DNA from: a virus | Strand: one strand, 5' to 3' | IMG/VR virus record: IMGVR_UViG_3300005664_000127 | Coordinates: 1 to 20,978 of that record | DNA: 20,978 bases | In this document: in pieces, positions 8,494 through 15,543 of the stretch | Numbering within the stretch: position 1 is the first letter of the stretch | How the letters are laid out: each line of letters begins with the position of its first letter | Position numbers and translations under genes: made by a program | Notes under the pieces: generated by a model | The model's input: the letters and a program-made list of their open reading frames with translations, nothing else | Databases searched by the model: none | Told to the model about the DNA's origin: nothing

Positions 8494-10305
8494 TTACCTC
8501 TGCCCATCGGGCTTGATACGAAGCCTTGTCTTACCGATCTGGACGTTGGAGTTAACGCCTGACAAAGTGTATCTCATTTCCATCTGACGGCCCCGGCCCC
8601 TCATGTAAAGCACGGGCTGGCCTGCAACAGAGAACGGACCCTTGTAAGTCTCCTCCGATGACTCAGGGTATTTCTTGAACCCGAACTCGATCTTGAAATC
8701 TCCTTGGACGTATTTGTAGTCAGGAACGTATTGGTCCACGAACATGATGTCAGAGCCATCGTCAATATCGAAGAAGGACGTATAGAGAAGGAACGGCAGT
8801 TCTGCCCCATCGGCATTGGCCCCTGTCTCGTGGTAGAAAGCCGTGGTGCTGGTATTAGTGGCAATAGGCCGAGAGAACACGGAGGCATCTTCCCACGTGG
8901 TGCGCCTGCGCTGTCCGTCATACCAGAGATTGTCCATGAAATTATAGACAATGTATCTGTCGTTTTCCTCGGAGTTTCGGCTTGGGTAGAACCACCAGAT
9001 TTCCGAGAACTCGGCATTGACCCCGCAGAACACCTTGAACGCTTGCTGTTCGTTCAGCCCGTCCCCGAAGTTCTTGTTGAATATGTTGTCGTAAAGAGAG
9101 CAATCGAGTTTCTGGACCGAGCCGTTGTAGACAAAGAAACCGGCACTGGACATCCAGTAAACAACACCGTTCACGTCTCGTGCTGCCTGCGGGCCAATAA
9201 GACCGCAATTGGCACCGACCTTCTCGATGGAGAATACGTAGTCGCCACCTACATAGGTCTGTCTGTAGACACCCGTATCCGTGAACACGACTGTCTCAGC
9301 CTTGGTGGTGATGGCCCGGACAATCTCGTTACCGTCCTGAATCCTGATTTCGCCTGACGCATTGGTCACAGCCGGATTGAACTGGGTGTAATCTTCGTTA
9401 GATGACCAGCGGATAAGAAGCGGATCGAACGGACCAAGATAGGCCGAAGTCCCGTAACAACAAAGGATACGAGGAGGGTTGATGACCGAGATGGAGTTGG
9501 CTTTAGTTGGGGCACCGCTGATCTGGGAGGCACGCACACCCGTCCCAAGAGTGCGGTCCCACAGATAGATACCTCCTCCTCGGTAGTTGGCAATCAAATC
9601 CTCACCCCAGTTCTCCAAAACCCAAGTACGGAGCAAGAGAAGGTCTGCCGAGGACACAGGCACACCTACGCCCCATCCGCCACCAGAGCCGCCCCAAGGG
9701 CCACTACCCCACCCTGCGGCCACGGTAGACGATGATCGCCCGGAGGCAAGAAGGAACTGGAGGGAGATGGAAGTCCCTACGTCCGTTACCGTAGACGTAG
9801 CTGTGACACCCGCATCGAACGTAAAGTTGTTGGTATCGGCTGAGACAACAGCATAAACGGAGTTGGCTGCAAGAGGGATACCGTCTACGTTGACAGAAGT
9901 TGCAACCACGAACCTGTCATTGACAGCGGTTCCGTTGTTGTTGAGGGACACACCGACAATGGTTGAGCCGGAGGTAGCAGAGAAGATGGACGTAGCTACA
10001 ACAGAAGTCTGGACCGGAGTAATATCCGTAAAAGTTGTTTCGTTGTAGATACTTAGCTGGTCAGTTGTCCCTACAGCATACCACCTGTCACCTTGAAGAT
10101 CGGACCAGGATTGACTGTCTCGGGCGATACCTACATAAGTAGCCGAGGTAGTGACTTGCTGGAACCCACCCATCTTCTTTGGGTTGCCGTGCTGGAACCT
10201 TGCCCATTGGCACGAGACATAAGAACCCTCCGACTGATACGGAGCGTCGTTCTTGTTGATACCCGGCCTGATGTTTATGACTTTGAGCAGACCAGAGGAG
10301 GTCAC
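8494..10305 (-). CDS. Tail nozzle / packaged-DNA stabilisation protein, P22 gp10-like, 603 aa
   Basis: The N-terminus (LLKVINIRPGINKNDAPYQS, then SCQWARFQHGNPKKMGGFQQ) has the pattern of the P22 gp10-type stabilisation and nozzle proteins, which begin with a statement of a model, a region, then beta-propeller repeats. The middle is rich in beta strands, aromatic residues and Gly/Trp runs (GWGSGPWGGSGGGWGVGVP). WSSNEDYTQFNPA and the later YRQTYVGGDYVFSIEKVGANCGL are typical of this family. In P22 the protein forms the tail tube end that keeps DNA in the capsid. The start is GTG at 10305: GAGGAAAA follows directly on the stop of the collar-fibre gene, with 11 bases to the start. Length is in the usual range. 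Identification rests on pattern memory, but its position among adaptor and ejection genes fits well. Confidence 0.8.
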   Translation of the reverse strand: MTSSGLLKVINIRPGINKNDAPYQSEGSYVSCQWARFQHGNPKKMGGFQQVTTSATYVGIARDSQSWSDLQGDRWYAVGTTDQLSIYNETTFTDITPVQTSVVATSIFSATSGSTIVGVSLNNNGTAVNDRFVVATSVNVDGIPLAANSVYAVVSADTNNFTFDAGVTATSTVTDVGTSISLQFLLASGRSSSTVAAGWGSGPWGGSGGGWGVGVPVSSADLLLLRTWVLENWGEDLIANYRGGGIYLWDRTLGTGVRASQISGAPTKANSISVINPPRILCCYGTSAYLGPFDPLLIRWSSNEDYTQFNPAVTNASGEIRIQDGNEIVRAITTKAETVVFTDTGVYRQTYVGGDYVFSIEKVGANCGLIGPQAARDVNGVVYWMSSAGFFVYNGSVQKLDCSLYDNIFNKNFGDGLNEQQAFKVFCGVNAEFSEIWWFYPSRNSEENDRYIVYNFMDNLWYDGQRRRTTWEDASVFSRPIATNTSTTAFYHETGANADGAELPFLLYTSFFDIDDGSDIMFVDQYVPDYKYVQGDFKIEFGFKKYPESSEETYKGPFSVAGQPVLYMRGRGRQMEMRYTLSGVNSNVQIGKTRLRIKPDGQR

Positions 10306-10320
10306 GGGACTTTTTTCCTC

Positions 10321-11154
10321 TTAGGTGTACTTCTGGATCGGTATAAGGGTGTAGGACTGGGGTTCACCCCCGACAACGCCGATGGGGTGGGTGTGTGAAC
10401 CAGTGAGCGTGTGAGTGTGCCCAAGCCCGCCGCCTGTGTCTGTAGTGGATGTGCCAAATGCTGCAAAGACTGGGCCAAAATCAGCACCTGTCGAGTATCC
10501 ACTATCAAACTCTACTTTAGTTCCGTGGTTGTGGGCCGGAATCTGGTTGACAGTCAGGACAGTGGACCCTGTATCGCCTGAAGCAGGAGTTCCAATAGAC
10601 ACAGAAGGAGCCGTAGAAGCAGTTGACACACCAGCCGTCCCGGACATCTTGAGGAACGAGCCATAAAGCGCGGACATGGCCTGCCAACCTGGAGGAATAG
10701 TTACAGCAGAGTTGGGCCAGAAATTGACAGTTCCTTTTGGAACCACCCCAAGTTTACGGCAACGAACACCGTCCGTGTAGAACGAGAACTGTTCGTCTGG
10801 AGCCACAGTCACACCAGCACCAACGGCTGCGGCATTGTTAACAACCACAACCTGTGTGTTAGTTACCTTTGAACGAAGGGCGTAGAGCTTGGTAACAGAG
10901 TCAGGCAGAAGAACACTGATCTGTGTGCTAGGTGTGCCTTTCAAGACAAGCACAGCAGAACGGGCCTCGTCAGTGGCACCGTTGAGAGATGTCAAAGTAA
11001 CGTTAGAACCGCCCGTAACGTTTACAGAAGTAATGGCAGCAATGGCTTGGTCAAGCAGGTTGTAGTTGTTGTTAGCCATGTTGGCCCAGCCTGCGGCGTA
11101 GTCGCCCTGTGCTGGTTCTTCAATACGTAGATTGGGAGAATATGTGCTGACCAT
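10321..11154 (-). CDS. Tail fibre with collar-type domain, 277 aa
   Basis: The first 130 residues begin with a motif common at the attachment end of phage fibres (YSPNLRIEEPAQGDYAAGWA) followed by beta-rich, Val/Thr-rich sequence. Then comes the collar signature: GTVNFWPNSAVTIPPGWQAM, LTVNQIPAHNHGTKV and the C-terminal GHTHTLTGSHTHPIGVVGGE followed by LIPIQKY. Tail-collar proteins with these HNH and HTHTL clusters are short fibres whose histidines bind metal ions along the trimer axis. The gene lies nine bases after the 224-residue adaptor-like gene and 15 bases before the nozzle gene. This suggests it attaches near the tail hub. It may act as a receptor-binding or side fibre. Confidence 0.8.
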   Translation of the reverse strand: MVSTYSPNLRIEEPAQGDYAAGWANMANNNYNLLDQAIAAITSVNVTGGSNVTLTSLNGATDEARSAVLVLKGTPSTQISVLLPDSVTKLYALRSKVTNTQVVVVNNAAAVGAGVTVAPDEQFSFYTDGVRCRKLGVVPKGTVNFWPNSAVTIPPGWQAMSALYGSFLKMSGTAGVSTASTAPSVSIGTPASGDTGSTVLTVNQIPAHNHGTKVEFDSGYSTGADFGPVFAAFGTSTTDTGGGLGHTHTLTGSHTHPIGVVGGEPQSYTLIPIQKYT

Positions 11155-11162
11155 GATCTATA

Positions 11163-11837
11163 TTAGTTTTCCTGCTTAAGTGTGTTGACCTGAATATTAG
11201 TGGAATACGGCCCCATACCCTCATCTCTGCGGGCACGGCGGGCTTCGTTGTTGACACCTATCATTAAATTGACATACGATTGCTCGTGGTATTGCTTCAG
11301 TTCGCCGTTACGAGCGAAGTCAGCCATGTAAGACATGGAGGCATGGAACAGGGCGTCAGGCATCCATTCGGTGTAGGTGTTGGTCTGGTTGCTTGTCGAA
11401 AGACCAACAGGCTTTACTACGTGTGTAACGTCGATGGCGTAAGCTGCGTCAGGCGTAGGGCTTAAAAGGAACTGGGTATTGGAGTAGTCTGCGTAGTATT
11501 TAGGATTACCTACAGACGTGTTTGCGTAAGGCCAATATTTCTCACAGAACGAAACTGTGTTCTTGTTGAGGTTCTGTAGAGTACCAGCCGAGGTGGTGTA
11601 ACGGATAGACTTCCCAAGACGATACCCGGTAGGTTTGTTGACCAGACGATTGTTGGCTGTAGCTGTTACCGTGGATGTCACCTCGATACCAGTGAAATCT
11701 GTCTCTCGGAGAAGTCTGAACTCAGCATTGGCAATGGCCGTAGGAATGTAGTTAGCCGTCTCCGTCGAGTCATCCTCAAGAGCTTCCTGGATTGCCGAGA
11801 CGAGAGTGTTGTAAGATACGATACCGTTATTAGCCAA
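11163..11837 (-). CDS. Head-tail adaptor-like protein, 224 aa
   Basis: The protein begins VSYNTLVSAIQEALEDDS and continues YIPTAIANAEFRLLRETDFT, a pattern of podovirus adaptor proteins (SU10 adaptor and T7 gp11-like group). Later comes NPKYYADYSNTQFLLSPTPD, then an alpha-helical end with an arginine-rich segment (NNEARRARRDEG). Such proteins form a 12-fold ring between portal and nozzle. The start is TTG at 11837. It is supported by AAGGA eight bases upstream and by overlap of eight bases with the membrane-protein gene. The length is usual for the family. A second, unrelated-looking adaptor candidate is encoded at 12573-13265, so the division of labour between them is open. Confidence 0.75.
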   Translation of the reverse strand: MANNGIVSYNTLVSAIQEALEDDSTETANYIPTAIANAEFRLLRETDFTGIEVTSTVTATANNRLVNKPTGYRLGKSIRYTTSAGTLQNLNKNTVSFCEKYWPYANTSVGNPKYYADYSNTQFLLSPTPDAAYAIDVTHVVKPVGLSTSNQTNTYTEWMPDALFHASMSYMADFARNGELKQYHEQSYVNLMIGVNNEARRARRDEGMGPYSTNIQVNTLKQEN

Positions 11838-12144
11838 GACCGCCGTCCTTCTCTTTTTCCTTCATACGATCAAGAACGCTCAAATTGTGGTAGACAACCC
11901 AAGCGAACGGAGCCATGAACAGCAAGATAGCCCAGACCTGCGGAAAGGCCAGCCAACCAAACAACACAACAACACCTAGTTTGATTGACCAGCGATACGG
12001 ACTAAGCACCGGCTGAAGCATGATCCACTTCATTACCGGGTTCTTTTCTACACCGCCACGGGAGATGATTTCATCAGTCAAGAGTGCATCCACCACGTTA
12101 AGTGTGAAGGCAACGAGAAAAAGGACGATATAGGTTTCCAGCAC
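11830..12144 (-). CDS. Small membrane protein, DUF5658-like, possible holin, 104 aa
   Basis: Three hydrophobic helices can be seen: residues about 4-22 (YIVLFLVAFTLNVVDALLT), 55-72 (SIKLGVVVLFGWLAF) and 73-90 (VWAILLFMAPFAWVVYH). The pattern of N-x-x-D in the first helix, E-x-NP before the second helix, and Lys starting the second matches the DUF5658 family as I remember it (DALLTDEIISRGGVEKNPVM). The C-terminus is highly charged (RMKEKEKDGG), as in many holins. The start is GTG at 12144, six bases after the zinc-ribbon gene's stop, and the end overlaps the adaptor-like gene. A membrane gene among neck and tail genes may be a holin or an entry-related protein. The holin call is inference from size, topology and context. 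Confidence 0.75.
   Translation of the reverse strand: MLETYIVLFLVAFTLNVVDALLTDEIISRGGVEKNPVMKWIMLQPVLSPYRWSIKLGVVVLFGWLAFPQVWAILLFMAPFAWVVYHNLSVLDRMKEKEKDGGLG
11846..11852 (-). promoter_or_regulatory. Ribosome binding site for the TTG start at 11837
   Basis: AGAAGGA on the minus strand, inside the end of the membrane-protein gene, lies eight bases upstream of TTG at 11837. There is no ATG or GTG nearby in the same frame, so this site decides the start of the adaptor-like gene. Confidence 0.6.
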
Positions 12145-12150
12145 GGTTAT

Positions 12151-12570
12151 TTAATCCTGATACCCAAAAGGTGGTGACTGCCAGTTAAGCTGGTTAGGCC
12201 ACGTTGTTACGCCGGACGCGGCAGAGGTTCCGATCTGGATGATGAAGTCTTGGTCCCAAGTTATCACGTAGCCATCTTCCGTAGCTAGGTAATAGGGCTG
12301 GGTAATTGCTGCGTTCTGGTCAGGGCGTGCCCAACGGAGGGCAATGGCGTCCGTCCCATTGGCAGGGTAGTTCTGGGGATGGGCCACAAACGAGTACATA
12401 CCATCGTTACATTCGTGGCAAACTTTCCAGCCTGTGCCCGGTTCCGTGGAAAGGGAGCCCCAAGGCTTTTTCCAGCCACAGCGGTCGCAGATAGCCTTGG
12501 CCCATCGCCCCGAGGCGTAGGTCTGTTGTTTGCCGCTACGGGACCGTGTGAACTGCCAAGCATCTGCCAT
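12151..12570 (-). CDS. Zinc-ribbon virion-cluster protein, 139 aa
   Basis: Two Cys pairs, CDRCG near residue 28 and CHEC near 51, are spaced like a zinc ribbon with an intervening tryptophan-rich loop. HPQNYPANGTDA follows. I recognise this arrangement (C-x-x-CG, W, C-x-x-C, HPQ) from phage structural clusters near head-completion genes, where no function is assigned. The second half is beta-rich and aromatic (ITQPYYLATEDGYVITWDQD), suggesting a small folded domain. The gene starts two bases after the 230-residue gene stop, which implies translational coupling. The metal site probably stabilises the fold. It could decorate the virion neck or help assembly. Confidence 0.7.
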   Translation of the reverse strand: MADAWQFTRSRSGKQQTYASGRWAKAICDRCGWKKPWGSLSTEPGTGWKVCHECNDGMYSFVAHPQNYPANGTDAIALRWARPDQNAAITQPYYLATEDGYVITWDQDFIIQIGTSAASGVTTWPNQLNWQSPPFGYQD

Positions 12571-12572
12571 TG

Positions 12573-13265
12573 TTAACCGTATCCGTAACCTTGGTATAGC
12601 GAAGCAGGCTTAATGACAAATGAGGTCAGTTCCCTATCTTCCTCGAAAGCAAGACGCAGTTGTTCGTTCCACTCATTCTTGAGGAACGCCAGCTTGTTCA
12701 AATCGAAGTTAGGCATCTTCTGTGCCATGTAGAAAGCAAGACCAGCCGTCACGCAAGGCAGATACCGGCGATGGATGTCCACTCCCTGATACATCTGGGT
12801 AATGTCATCGGGGTCTTCACAAGCGTAATAACTGATCTGGTAGGCCGTTCCTGACACCGGGACAGGCCACACCTTCAAGGTTATGTTGTTCAGGTTTTGA
12901 ACCGTGGTGTATTGTGTGGGCTGACCCGTGGTTTCCTTTGTTGCAATGTTCTGGTAATCGAGGAACGATAGACGGTTCATGGCTAAGTCACGCCCTGAGA
13001 CACGAATGACCGGACCAAGGATGTTTACTGTCCCGGCTGACAAGGTGTAATCGGCAACAGAAGAAGTAAGATTGAGAACCTTCTGTTCAATGGTGAACAA
13101 CGGTTTTCCTCGGTTCATCAAGTCCTTCAGAACAAGGTTGAGGGACCGCATACACGAGTCTACTTCCTCTGCCGAGGTGAACTTGCCCCCGACACGTTCA
13201 AGAGCTTCGGTGATAAGCTCATCGACTTGAAGGGACCAGGACTTGGTGTTGCTAGGAGATACCAT
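12573..13265 (-). CDS. Head-completion / adaptor-like protein, P22 gp4-like pattern, 230 aa
   Basis: I place the start at ATG 13265, which overlaps the previous stop as TAATG. The longer frame upstream lies in the shadow of the fibre gene and is cysteine-rich nonsense. The protein opens LQVDELITEALERVGGKFTS, then MRSLNLVLKDLMNRGKPLFT and IEQKVLNLTSSVADYTL. This is the pattern of podophage head-completion proteins: helix, conserved N-R-G segment, then a beta domain. A central beta domain (NNITLKVWPVPVSGTAYQIS) and a helical C-terminus (LKNEWNEQLRLAFEEDRELT) complete it. P22 gp4 and related proteins close the portal and join the tail. It shares the neck region with the 224-residue adaptor-like protein. 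Confidence 0.7.
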   Translation of the reverse strand: MVSPSNTKSWSLQVDELITEALERVGGKFTSAEEVDSCMRSLNLVLKDLMNRGKPLFTIEQKVLNLTSSVADYTLSAGTVNILGPVIRVSGRDLAMNRLSFLDYQNIATKETTGQPTQYTTVQNLNNITLKVWPVPVSGTAYQISYYACEDPDDITQMYQGVDIHRRYLPCVTAGLAFYMAQKMPNFDLNKLAFLKNEWNEQLRLAFEEDRELTSFVIKPASLYQGYGYG

Positions 13266-14173
13266 TAGGCAAGGCTCACTGAGGACCACGCCCCGGCACG
13301 GTAGGCATAAAGTTTGGAACCTACAACATCCATGACAATAGGAACAGCACCAGTCCTTACAGTCGGGACACCAGAGGGGACACCTGAGCAAGACGGGATG
13401 TAGAGGAATCCGTTAGTAGCGTTGGTGGCTAGAGCCGCCCCTGAAGACCAGACGAAGTTACCAAGATCATCGTAGTAACCAGCTAAAGACCAAGCGGAAT
13501 TGTTACGTCTTTTGGCAAAACCAAATACCGTGGCAACACCACCACCATCGTCAATACATTTCAGATTGAAACCGTAACCACTTGCAAAGGTGGATGAAAG
13601 AAACTCTATGCCGTTTCGACCAGTAACGTTTGCAGTAGTTTGAAGGAATCGCAACTGTCCGGGAGATGTCGGTGTAGCAGAGCCTTCTGACACAGGGCTG
13701 AACAAGACAGTAGACACAGTGGTTACATGGTCGATGTTTGCTCCGTTCATTACAGAGAGTGCGCCGGTTATGTTAACACTGGCAGCGGACACGGCTCCGA
13801 TTACTCTAAGACTTCCAGTCGTGGTCTTGCCTGAGACGTAGGCGTCTCTATTGGTGTAAATGTCATTAACTACCGAGACTGTGCTTCCGGCGGTAATAGC
13901 TCCATCGACCTTGGCTATTCCTGAGAAATTGGCACTGGCAGCGGACACAACCCCTATTACTGTAAGGGTTCCAGCCGTGGTCCTGCCTGAGACGTAGGCG
14001 TCCCTGCCTACATATAGATCGTCCGTCACAGAAAGGGTGGTCGTAATTGCCCGCAACTGGCTGGCAATGGCTGACTTGGTAATCCCGCCTTGGCTGATGA
14101 CAAGCTGGTCGTTCCCATTTACCGAGGAGGCAACGGGAAGCTGTGCGTTTGATCTGGTAGGGATGTCAGCCAC
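13265..14173 (-). CDS. Tail fibre with stalk repeats and C-terminal head domain, 302 aa
   Basis: Residues 1-45 form the attachment part (SNAQLPVASSVNGNDQLVIS, then GGITKSAIASQ), a motif often seen at phage fibre starts. Two copies of a stalk repeat of about 40 residues follow (DLYVGRDAYVSGRTTAGTLT and DIYTNRDAYVSGKTTTGSLR), each ending in an SAAS-type turn. This is typical of trimeric beta-helical stalks. The C-terminal domain carries NGFLYIPSCSGVPSGVPTVR and KLYAYRAGAWSSV, a tip domain I have seen in many fibres. The GTG start at 14173 sits after AGAGGGAAC on the minus strand, about 12 bases away. It is one of at least four fibre or adhesin proteins in the window. Confidence 0.75.
   Translation of the reverse strand: MADIPTRSNAQLPVASSVNGNDQLVISQGGITKSAIASQLRAITTTLSVTDDLYVGRDAYVSGRTTAGTLTVIGVVSAASANFSGIAKVDGAITAGSTVSVVNDIYTNRDAYVSGKTTTGSLRVIGAVSAASVNITGALSVMNGANIDHVTTVSTVLFSPVSEGSATPTSPGQLRFLQTTANVTGRNGIEFLSSTFASGYGFNLKCIDDGGGVATVFGFAKRRNNSAWSLAGYYDDLGNFVWSSGAALATNATNGFLYIPSCSGVPSGVPTVRTGAVPIVMDVVGSKLYAYRAGAWSSVSLA
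13762..14038 (-). repeat. Two-copy stalk repeat inside the 302-residue fibre gene
   Basis: The copies occupy about 13918-14038 and 13762-13884. Both encode NRDAYVSG- or GRDAYVSG-type sequence followed by T-G-(T/S)-L-x-VIG and VSAAS. The DNA is also alike, for example a GAGACGTAGGCGTC core on the plus strand in each. This points to internal duplication of a stalk unit. Confidence 0.6.
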
Positions 14174-14196
14174 TTAATAAAGGTTCCCTCTTTTAT

Positions 14197-14508
14197 TTAA
14201 CCGTAAAGGACTGCACGAGCCACACCAGCCGTGCCGGTCTTGACGACACGAATCTGGTTATAAGGGACCGTTATAGAGCCGGGGGCGGTAAGTGTGGCCG
14301 ATACGATAGCAATGTTAAAGACGGGTGCCCGGTCGGTCCGCTCGATGCGGCCTTGGATTGTCACCCAGTCCCCGGACTCAAGGGATACCGAATAAAGACC
14401 GTTGTATACGTTGAGATATTTCGTATCAAGATCGACCCAAGAACCAGCGCCAGCGGCAGAGGCTTCAAGGAGGGTGGTGGTATTGCGGGTAAAAGCTAGT
14501 TCTGCCAT
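14197..14508 (-). CDS. Small beta-rich structural protein, paralogue C, 103 aa
   Basis: I do not recognise a named family. The protein is beta-rich, with WVDLDTKYLNVYNGLYSVSL, WVTIQGRIERT and a C-terminus NQIRVVKTGTAGVARAVLYG. That ending matches the ends of the two proteins encoded just upstream, so the three appear to be paralogues. The gene is separated from paralogue B by 75 bases, whose minus strand is purine-rich before the ATG; I see no terminator there. The shared pattern (IQ, then W or a bulky residue, then IR-VK-G, then YG at the end) suggests a compact beta-sandwich, probably on the virion surface. The role is inferred only from location between fibre genes. Confidence 0.7.
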   Translation of the reverse strand: MAELAFTRNTTTLLEASAAGAGSWVDLDTKYLNVYNGLYSVSLESGDWVTIQGRIERTDRAPVFNIAIVSATLTAPGSITVPYNQIRVVKTGTAGVARAVLYG

Positions 14509-14583
14509 GTTGTTTTCTTTTTCTTTTGTCCTTGTTTGGTCTAAGTCTGGTTGTAGATAATACTTGGGTTTACTGGGTCTTTG

Positions 14584-14883
14584 CTACCCGTAGTAGTTGA
14601 CTGTAGCACGGGCGGTAGTCCCGGTTTTTACGGCCCGAATATACGGGATAGCAGCGTCGATAGTCGCCATCTCCGGGGCATTGAACGGAGTTCCTAGATT
14701 ATACCAAGTGACCTGATCGTTGGACCCCTGGATTTGAATGGTGTCAGTCGAGACAAGGGCTGTGACGTGGACAACGCCTTGGTAGACCGGAGACATATAC
14801 TGGGTCTGCGTGCGGTAAGTGGCTCCGTCCCCCGCTGCTTGGCTGTTGTAAAGAATATAAGGTGTCTTGGTATAGCTTGCCAT
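14584..14883 (-). CDS. Small beta-rich structural protein, paralogue B, 99 aa
   Basis: The sequence has IQIQGSNDQVTWYNLGTPFN in the middle and PYIRAVKTGTTARATVNYYG at the end. The same order is found in paralogue A (VQISNDGINWTTIGDKFKVP, EYIRAVKMNGAAWATMTVYG) and, more weakly, in paralogue C. The S-N-D-x-x-x-W part resembles a beta-hairpin seen in phage decoration or fibre-associated domains. The start follows a run of AAC triplets and the gene begins 10 bases after paralogue A. No signal peptide, membrane segment or catalytic motif is visible. A minor capsid or tail decoration role is possible. Confidence 0.7.
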   Translation of the reverse strand: MASYTKTPYILYNSQAAGDGATYRTQTQYMSPVYQGVVHVTALVSTDTIQIQGSNDQVTWYNLGTPFNAPEMATIDAAIPYIRAVKTGTTARATVNYYG

Positions 14884-14893
14884 GTTGTTGTTG

Positions 14894-15250
14894 TTATCCG
14901 TAAACCGTCATTGTTGCCCAAGCAGCACCGTTCATCTTGACTGCTCGAATGTATTCAAAGTTCAACCCTTTATACCTTCTTTTCTCGGGAACCTTGAACT
15001 TGTCCCCAATCGTGGTCCAGTTGATACCGTCATTGCTGATCTGAACAAACAGGAAGTCCTTGTCCGACACCTTCGATACATCAATGACGATACCTTCCCG
15101 GTCTTTCCAGCCATAGACGTGCTTCATCTTGACGTGCTGGCTGCACCCGGAACTCTTTTGATTGATAAGGACTTGGCGGGTTTTCTTCATCCTTTTGGGG
15201 GTGAACCACCATTTGACCTTACGTCCAACTTTCTTTAGTGCTTTCCACAT
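14894..15250 (-). CDS. Small basic structural protein, paralogue A, 118 aa
   Basis: This is the longest of the three related proteins. It has an extra N-terminal tail of about 45 residues, strongly basic (MWKALKKVGRKVKWWF, PKRMKKTRQVLINQK), that paralogues B and C lack. The tail could bind nucleic acid or a negatively charged virion surface. The rest holds the shared module (FLFVQISNDGINWTTIGDKF, EYIRAVKMNGAAWATMTVYG). The ATG at 15250 is five bases after the 62-residue gene's stop, with an AGAAA spacer. The basic extension on a shared fold is the odd feature. Function is unknown. Confidence 0.7.
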   Translation of the reverse strand: MWKALKKVGRKVKWWFTPKRMKKTRQVLINQKSSGCSQHVKMKHVYGWKDREGIVIDVSKVSDKDFLFVQISNDGINWTTIGDKFKVPEKRRYKGLNFEYIRAVKMNGAAWATMTVYG

Positions 15251-15255
15251 TTTCT

Positions 15256-15444
15256 TTATAGTTCCTTGAAAGTGAACAACGGACCTTTGTCTTTGATTGG
15301 GTAATCAAGAACAGGACCAGATACTCGGGCTACTTCCTTTTCGTTAGAGTATACCACACAACCGTTGGGTGCGTTAGAGAACAATAGACCGTTTTCTACC
15401 TTCATTACAGTTTTAACGTGACCCTTTATTGATATTTGTGGCAT
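15256..15444 (-). CDS. Small protein of unknown function, 62 aa
   Basis: The gene sits between a 30-residue membrane peptide (six bases upstream) and paralogue A (five bases downstream), so spacing supports it as real. The sequence is beta-rich (VKTVMKVENGLLFSNAPNGC, VVYSNEKEVARVSGPVLDYP) with a charged end. No family is recognised. Codon use is like the AT-richer genes on its left and unlike the GC-rich genes on its right. Confidence 0.55.
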   Translation of the reverse strand: MPQISIKGHVKTVMKVENGLLFSNAPNGCVVYSNEKEVARVSGPVLDYPIKDKGPLFTFKEL

Positions 15445-15450
15445 GTTGGT

Positions 15451-15543
15451 TTACTTGACAAACCTCCAAAGAAAATACGCAAGTGGGAGGGCTGCAACCA
15501 GCCCACTGATTAGACCATAAAGAAATCCAGCCCCGAACTTCAT
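15451..15543 (-). CDS. 30-residue single-pass membrane peptide
   Basis: ATG at 15543 overlaps the TGA of the fibre-accessory gene by four bases (ATGA), a classic coupling arrangement. The peptide reads MKFGAGFLYGLISGLVAALP followed by LAYFLWRFVK and ends in TAA. It is one hydrophobic helix of about 24 residues with a Lys near the start and Arg/Lys at the end. Candidate roles are a small holin or pinholin, a membrane-bound fibre partner, or an inner-membrane lysis aid. The short length weakens statistical support; the ATGA overlap and clean membrane helix are the evidence. Confidence 0.5.
   Translation of the reverse strand: MKFGAGFLYGLISGLVAALPLAYFLWRFVK

Noticed and set aside
8704-9357. Plus-strand open frame of 217 residues
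   Set aside because: Antisense to the well-supported nozzle gene; no domain or ribosome site seen.
13266-13391. An upstream extension of the 12573-13265 gene giving 272 residues
   Set aside because: The added 42 residues are Cys/Trp-rich and come from the antisense-free shadow frame of the fibre gene; the TAATG overlap at 13265 gives a better start.
14170-14200. Possible terminator hairpin (AATAAA...TTTATT) between two genes
   Set aside because: The stem is six A-T pairs only and has no T run after it.
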